A stretch of DNA of 64,000 nucleotides from Herbaspirillum sp. meg3 (GTDB lineage: Bacteria; Pseudomonadota; Gammaproteobacteria; Burkholderiales; Burkholderiaceae_D). Below are positions 60,547 to 64,000 of the stretch, piece by piece; within the stretch, counting starts at the first letter, position 1; the number at the start of each line of letters is the position of its first letter. The stretch spans positions 868,001 through 932,000 of the forward strand of contig NZ_CP022736.1 of assembly GCF_002257565.1 (NCBI RefSeq). Reading direction: 5' to 3'. A model generated the notes under the pieces. That model was not told the origin of the DNA. It did no database searches and worked only from the letters and a program-made list of their open reading frames with translations. The position numbers and the translations under genes were made by a program.

Positions 60547-61458
60547 TTATTTCCCTTTTGGAATGATCAGACTCTCACGCGCTGCCGACTGTATCGCCAG
60601 CACGGCGGGATGTGTCAATCGCCTTTCAACCGAGATCGCGTAGAACTGTTCGGTGATCTGTTCGGTTTGTCCAATTTGCACGACGCCGAGTTGTTGCTTC
60701 AATTGCATGGCCACTGCAGAGGGGGCCGCGAAGATACCGGTGCCGGCCTCGCCGAAAGCATTCAGCAACGCGCCATCATCGAACTCGCCGGCGATTCGCG
60801 GGCGTATTTTTTCTTTTTCAAACCAGCGCAGCAATTTTGGCCGAACCGCCGCGTCTTCTCCGGGCATCAGGAATGGTGCGTCATCAAGGCTCTGCGGAAA
60901 ATTCTTCTTGTAGTGTTTTGCCAGTGCTGGCGTGGCGAAAAAACTGGTGTTGCACTCGCCCAGCAGGTGGCTGTATCCGCGTACGTCGATATTGGCAGGC
61001 ATGGGGCTGTCGGCGATGACGATATCCAGACGATGGATCGCCAGATCGCCGAGCAAGCTGTTCAGCTTGCCTTCACGGCAAACGATGCGTACGGGGTCAT
61101 CAAGTTTCAGCGCCGTCTCCAGCAGCAGATACGCGATCGTTTTGGGGACTGCATCAGCGACGCCGACTCTGAATTGCAAAGGACTGCCGCCCGGGCGAAA
61201 GCGCATGACTTCTTCCAGTTCCTCGCCGAGCGTGAAGATTTGATCGGCATAGGCGAACACGGTGCGACCGGCATCGTTGAGCTCCAGCTTGCGACCGATG
61301 CGGTTGAATAACTTGTAGCCCAGACTGTCTTCGAACAGCGTAATCTGACCGCTGATGGTCTGCGCCGTCAGATGCAGGCGCTCGCCGGCACGCGCAATGC
61401 CACCGGTTTTGGCGACGACCCAGAAGTAATGCAGATGTTTGTAATTGAGCGCGGCCAT
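60547..61458 (-). CDS. nhaR: NhaR-type LysR family regulator
   Basis: 303 residues, closely matching NhaR by eye: NYKHLHYFWVVAKTGGIARA at the start, LTAQTISGQITLFE HTH, SPLQFRVGVADAVPKT, and FLMPGEDAAVRPKLLRWFE later. NhaR activates the Na+/H+ antiporter gene nhaA in response to Na+ in E. coli and also affects adhesion genes. No nhaA lies in this window, so its target here is unknown. Confidence 0.92.
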   Translation of the reverse strand: MAALNYKHLHYFWVVAKTGGIARAGERLHLTAQTISGQITLFEDSLGYKLFNRIGRKLELNDAGRTVFAYADQIFTLGEELEEVMRFRPGGSPLQFRVGVADAVPKTIAYLLLETALKLDDPVRIVCREGKLNSLLGDLAIHRLDIVIADSPMPANIDVRGYSHLLGECNTSFFATPALAKHYKKNFPQSLDDAPFLMPGEDAAVRPKLLRWFEKEKIRPRIAGEFDDGALLNAFGEAGTGIFAAPSAVAMQLKQQLGVVQIGQTEQITEQFYAISVERRLTHPAVLAIQSAARESLIIPKGK

Positions 61459-61572
61459 GGCCTATCCTATTCATCGGTTTTTCCGAAGATAAATGAAAGT
61501 ATATTCGAATTTTCAATAGGTCAGGATCCAGCTACAGTACGGCTTGTCTATTGCAAAGCCATGGAGGCCGTC

Positions 61573-61893
61573 ATGAAATGTCCTGTCTGTACTACCGTCA
61601 ATCTGAACATGAGCGATCGTCAGGGCGTCGAGATCGACTATTGCCCGCAATGCCGCGGCGTCTGGTTGGATCGCGGTGAATTGGATAAGCTGATTGAGCG
61701 CTCACAAGCTGCCGCGGCGCCGATGCAACAAGCGGTTCCGCAGCCGCATCATCAACCGATTCAGCAGCGCGCACTGGCGCCGCAATACGCGCCGCAACAG
61801 CAGCGTGGCTATGACGATGGCCATCGCTACAACAAGGATTATCAGTCGCGCAAGAAAAAGGGATTTTTGGGCGAATTTTTCGACTTCGATTAA
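61573..61893 (+). CDS. Zinc-ribbon (zf-TFIIB) domain protein
   Basis: 106 residues from the ATG at 61573 (GGAGG 5 nt upstream). The N-terminal 45 residues carry two CxxC pairs, MKCPVCTTV and DYCPQCRGVWLDRGELDKL, a zinc ribbon of the TFIIB type. A Gln/Pro/His-rich linker and a basic SRKKKGFLGEFFDFD end follow. Common in proteobacteria; function unknown. It lies 36 nt before the TerC gene and is probably co-transcribed. Confidence 0.9.
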   Translation: MKCPVCTTVNLNMSDRQGVEIDYCPQCRGVWLDRGELDKLIERSQAAAAPMQQAVPQPHHQPIQQRALAPQYAPQQQRGYDDGHRYNKDYQSRKKKGFLGEFFDFD

Positions 61894-61929
61894 TGGGCTA
61901 ATCAGTCGCTATAAATAAAGGGGAATACC

Positions 61930-62895
61930 GTGAACGGTGTAGAAAGTTTTGCAAGTCCGCTGATGTGGGGCGGATTTATCGTATTTGTGCTGGGCATGCT
62001 GGCGTTCGACATGCTGGTGCTGGGCGGACGTCATTCGCATAAGGTGACGGTCAAGGAAGCGCTGGGATGGTCAATCGCCTGGGTGATGCTGGCTTTACTG
62101 TTCAGCGGCCTGCTGTGGTGGTATCTGGATCACAGCATCGGGCGCGAATTCGCAAATCAGAAGAGCCTGGAGTTTCTCTCCGGTTATCTGATTGAAAAGT
62201 CGCTGTCGGTGGATAACATCTTCGTCTTCCTGGTGATCTTCGGCTACTTCGCCGTGCCGGCCGAGATGCAGCGCCGTGTGTTGTTGTACGGCGTGGTCGG
62301 TGCGATCGTCATGCGTGCCGTGATGATTTTGCTGGGTGCCTGGCTGATCGCGCAGTTCAGCTGGATCATGTATCTGTTCGGCGCTTTCCTGATCATCACC
62401 GGCATCAAGATGCTGATCTTTGCGGACAAGGAGAGCGATCTCAACGACAACCCTTTGCTGAAGTTCTTGCGCAAACATATGCGTATCAGCAATGAGTACG
62501 ACGGCGAGAAGTTCTTCACGATGCGCAACGGCGTGCGCTATTTCACGCCGCTGATGCTGGTGCTGATCCTGATCGAAGTGACGGACTTGATTTTTGCGGT
62601 CGACAGCATTCCGGCGATTTTCGCGATCACGACTGACCCGTTCATCGTGTTCACATCGAACATGTTTGCGATCATGGGTTTGCGGGCGCTGTACTTCCTG
62701 CTGGCCGATGTGGCAGATCGCTTCCACTATCTCAAATACGGTCTGGCGCTTGTGCTGGTGTTTGTGGGTGGCAAGATGTTGCTGGCGTACTGGTTCCACA
62801 TTCCAGTGATGATTTCGCTACTGGTCGTTGGCTTGATCCTGCTGGCGTCGGTGTTGATCAGTCTGGTGTTGTCACGCAAGAAGGCTGTGGTTTAA
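61930..62895 (+). CDS. TerC/Alx family membrane protein
   Basis: 321 residues from a GTG at 61930 (AAAGGGGA upstream). Nine membrane segments; TerC motifs are EKSLSVDNIFVFLVIF and EVTDLIFAVDSIPAIFAIT, each with an acidic pair in the membrane likely to bind metal. Alx-type members export Mn2+, and TerC members insert or metallate secreted proteins. No riboswitch precedes it. The C-terminal part ends in basic residues. Confidence 0.94.
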   Translation: MNGVESFASPLMWGGFIVFVLGMLAFDMLVLGGRHSHKVTVKEALGWSIAWVMLALLFSGLLWWYLDHSIGREFANQKSLEFLSGYLIEKSLSVDNIFVFLVIFGYFAVPAEMQRRVLLYGVVGAIVMRAVMILLGAWLIAQFSWIMYLFGAFLIITGIKMLIFADKESDLNDNPLLKFLRKHMRISNEYDGEKFFTMRNGVRYFTPLMLVLILIEVTDLIFAVDSIPAIFAITTDPFIVFTSNMFAIMGLRALYFLLADVADRFHYLKYGLALVLVFVGGKMLLAYWFHIPVMISLLVVGLILLASVLISLVLSRKKAVV

Positions 62896-62953
62896 GTTGT
62901 AAGTTTTCGCTTGAACCGATAGATCCACAAAGGATCATGCGAAACGAGCAAAA

Positions 62954-63007
62954 ATTGGGGTCGGAGTTGATTTACAATCGTGAATCGCCTCCGGCCTTTT
63001 TTGTTTT
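62954..63007 (+). repeat. REP-like hairpin upstream of the RAYT, also a probable terminator
   Basis: GGTCGGAG (62959-62966) pairs with CTCCGGCC (62989-62996), one G-U pair, and an inner stem GATTTAC / GTGAATC closes over AATC. TTTTTTGTTTT follows. The left edge ATTGGGGTCGGAGTTGATTT is partly repeated in inverted form at 63789-63859. Confidence 0.7.
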
Positions 63008-63018
63008 AGTCGTTACCT

Positions 63019-63744
63019 ATGGCTCGCTTACCCCGCCTTGTCGTCCCACATCAACCGCATCACATCATTCAGCGCGGTCATGACAAACAATTAATATTTC
63101 GCGACTCCGCCGATCATGCGGCGTTCTTGGAGTGGTTGAAAGAGGGCGCGAAGCGTTTCAAGGTCGCCATTCACGCCTATGTACTCATGTCCGACCACAT
63201 TCATGTGCTGGCGACACCTGTTGATGCCGACGGGCTGGCACGAATGATGCAATGGGTTGGGCGGTATTACGTTCCTTATTACAACCAGAAATATGAAAGA
63301 GGCGGCACCTTGTGGCAGGGGCGTTACCGAGCTACGGTGCTGGACGCCGAGCGCTACCTGCTGTTGTGCAGTCGCTACATCGAGCTGAATCCTGTCCGTA
63401 ATGGACTCGTCGCAGGAGCGGCGGATTATCCATGGTCGAGTTACATGCATCACATTGGCGCAAAGTCGGATCCGCTGATCACTGACCACCGTTTGTATTG
63501 GGCTTTGGGCAATACGCCGTTCGACCGCGAGATCGCCTACAAGCTGTTGGCCGAGCAGTCGCTGGGCAGTCAGGAAGTAGAAGCGATCACGCAGGCGACC
63601 TTGAAGGGCTGGGCATTGGGTGCCGACGACTTCAAATCAGGCCTGGAAAAACAGGTCAGCCGCCGCGTCAGTCCTGCCAAGCGAGGTCGTCCAGTCAAAA
63701 AAGTGGATATTACGCTGGAGAAAGATGGTGATCAGGACAAATAA
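63019..63744 (+). mobile_element. REP-associated tyrosine transposase (Y1/IS200-like, RAYT)
   Basis: 241 residues of the Y1_Tnp family. The HUH pair lies in SDHIHVLAT, and the nucleophile Tyr is expected in the helix around SRYIELNPVRNGL. The N-terminus MARLPRLVVPHQPHHIIQRG and the WSSYMHHIG segment are typical of RAYTs. A Lys/Arg-rich tail closes the protein. Such enzymes cut and spread REP hairpins. Repeats of the GGGGTC type flank the gene on both sides, as expected of an active or recent unit. Confidence 0.93.
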
Positions 63745-63788
63745 AAATTGAATAAAAGTCTTTTAATACAATGGTTTAATGATTTTTT

Positions 63789-63859
63789 CAATTTACTCTG
63801 TCCCTAATTTAAAAATATTAAAAATTCTGAGGTTTTTAATTTTACTCTGACCCCTTTTG
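63789..63859 (-). repeat. Two GGGGTC-type repeats downstream of the RAYT
   Basis: AATTTACTCTGTCCCTAATT (63790-63809) and AATTTTACTCTGACCCC (63839-63854) are imperfect inverted copies of the left-hand sequence at 62954-62973 (13 of 17 matches for the second copy). They probably mark the right side of the RAYT unit. Confidence 0.65.
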
Positions 63860-63928
63860 TTCTTATTGAAGATTTGGGTGCAGTGCACTATCCTTAAATC
63901 CTTACTCTCAAAGTGGTGGAGCACCGTT

Positions 63929-64000
63929 ATGCATGCGCAAGGCCTATACGACCCAGCTAATGAACACGACGCCTGTGGTGTCGGTTTTATCGCCCATATC
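63929..64000 (+). CDS. gltB: Glutamate synthase large subunit, N-terminus (3' truncated)
   Basis: The first 24 codons read MHAQGLYDPANEHDACGVGF and continue to the window end. GLYDP..EHDACGVGF is the start of GltB, where the Cys of ACGVGF becomes the N-terminal nucleophile of the glutamine amidotransferase domain after removal of the leader. The ATG at 63929 has GGTGGAG upstream. Only this short stretch is visible, but the motif is distinctive. Confidence 0.88.
   Translation, partial: MHAQGLYDPANEHDACGVGFIAHI

Noticed and set aside
61894..61929. A yybP-ykoY or pH-responsive riboswitch before the TerC/Alx gene, as in E. coli alx
   Set aside because: Only 36 bp separate the gene from its upstream neighbour and none of the conserved loops is present.
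1..64000. CRISPR arrays, prophage, integrons, tRNA or rRNA genes
   Set aside because: No regularly spaced repeats, phage structural genes, integrase, or recognisable tRNA/rRNA sequence was seen by eye.

Overview
The window looks like a chromosomal segment of a betaproteobacterium of the order Burkholderiales, most likely family Oxalobacteraceae (Herbaspirillum or Collimonas-like). The basis is the gene order kdsD-kdsC-lptC-lptA-lptB-rpoN-hpf, the MFS-ssb pair, the moderately high GC, the protein character of the housekeeping genes, and a RAYT with GGGGTC-type repeats. This placement is an inference from familiarity, not from a search. There is no phage, plasmid, CRISPR, tRNA or rRNA signal. 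The only mobile-type gene is a REP-associated Y1 transposase near the right end.

Bases 1-5.1 kb: the tail of a chemoreceptor, an Lrp/AsnC regulator divergent from a stand-alone pyruvate-dehydrogenase-type E1 gene (a layout recalling mdeR-mdeB of Pseudomonas), and an SDR. 5.1-12 kb: a minus-strand housekeeping block with ubiX (apparently without a standard start codon), grxD, hpf, rpoN, and the LPS export and Kdo operon kdsD-kdsC-lptC-lptA-lptB. 12-17 kb: a Kef-type antiporter, an AEC transporter and a chemoreceptor ending in a CheR-docking pentapeptide. 17-24.7 kb: a PhyH-type dioxygenase, uvrA behind a 32-bp near-perfect palindrome, an ArnT-like glycosyltransferase, an MFS transporter and ssb.

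24.8-40.2 kb is more accessory. It holds a GlxA-type AraC regulator and MAPEG protein, an ArsR regulator, an SDR divergent from a LysR gene with a clear LysR box, a GST overlapping a crotonase that carries a Tat-type signal, and a three-gene envelope redox module (DUF5666-like protein, cytochrome b, molybdopterin lipoprotein). It continues with a four-gene marR-RND efflux block in which the same 12-bp palindrome precedes both marR and the pump genes, and a TetR gene.

40.4-47.4 kb is the most interesting region. It is a tight eight-gene plus-strand operon: FAD amine oxidase-like, DUF1365, CFA-synthase-like methyltransferase, chalcone-isomerase-like, MFS, DUF3833 lipoprotein, SDR and SnoaL-like. 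Most junctions are stop/start overlaps. The methyltransferase lacks two residues of the bicarbonate site of true cyclopropane synthases. A modified-membrane-lipid pathway (methyl-branched or furan fatty acid type) is the best guess.

47.4-64 kb: a PhnD-like binding protein translationally coupled to a membrane GGDEF-EAL protein, opgD, a yybP-ykoY (Mn2+) riboswitch driving a GDT1/UPF0016 exporter, a periplasmic asparaginase, AMP nucleosidase, an outer-membrane-type protein, a YbfB-type MFS transporter divergent from a LysR gene, nhaR, a zinc-ribbon protein, a TerC/Alx protein, the RAYT with flanking repeats, and the first 24 codons of gltB. Rho-independent terminators separate most units. Start sites were chosen by eye from Shine-Dalgarno spacing and family N-termini.
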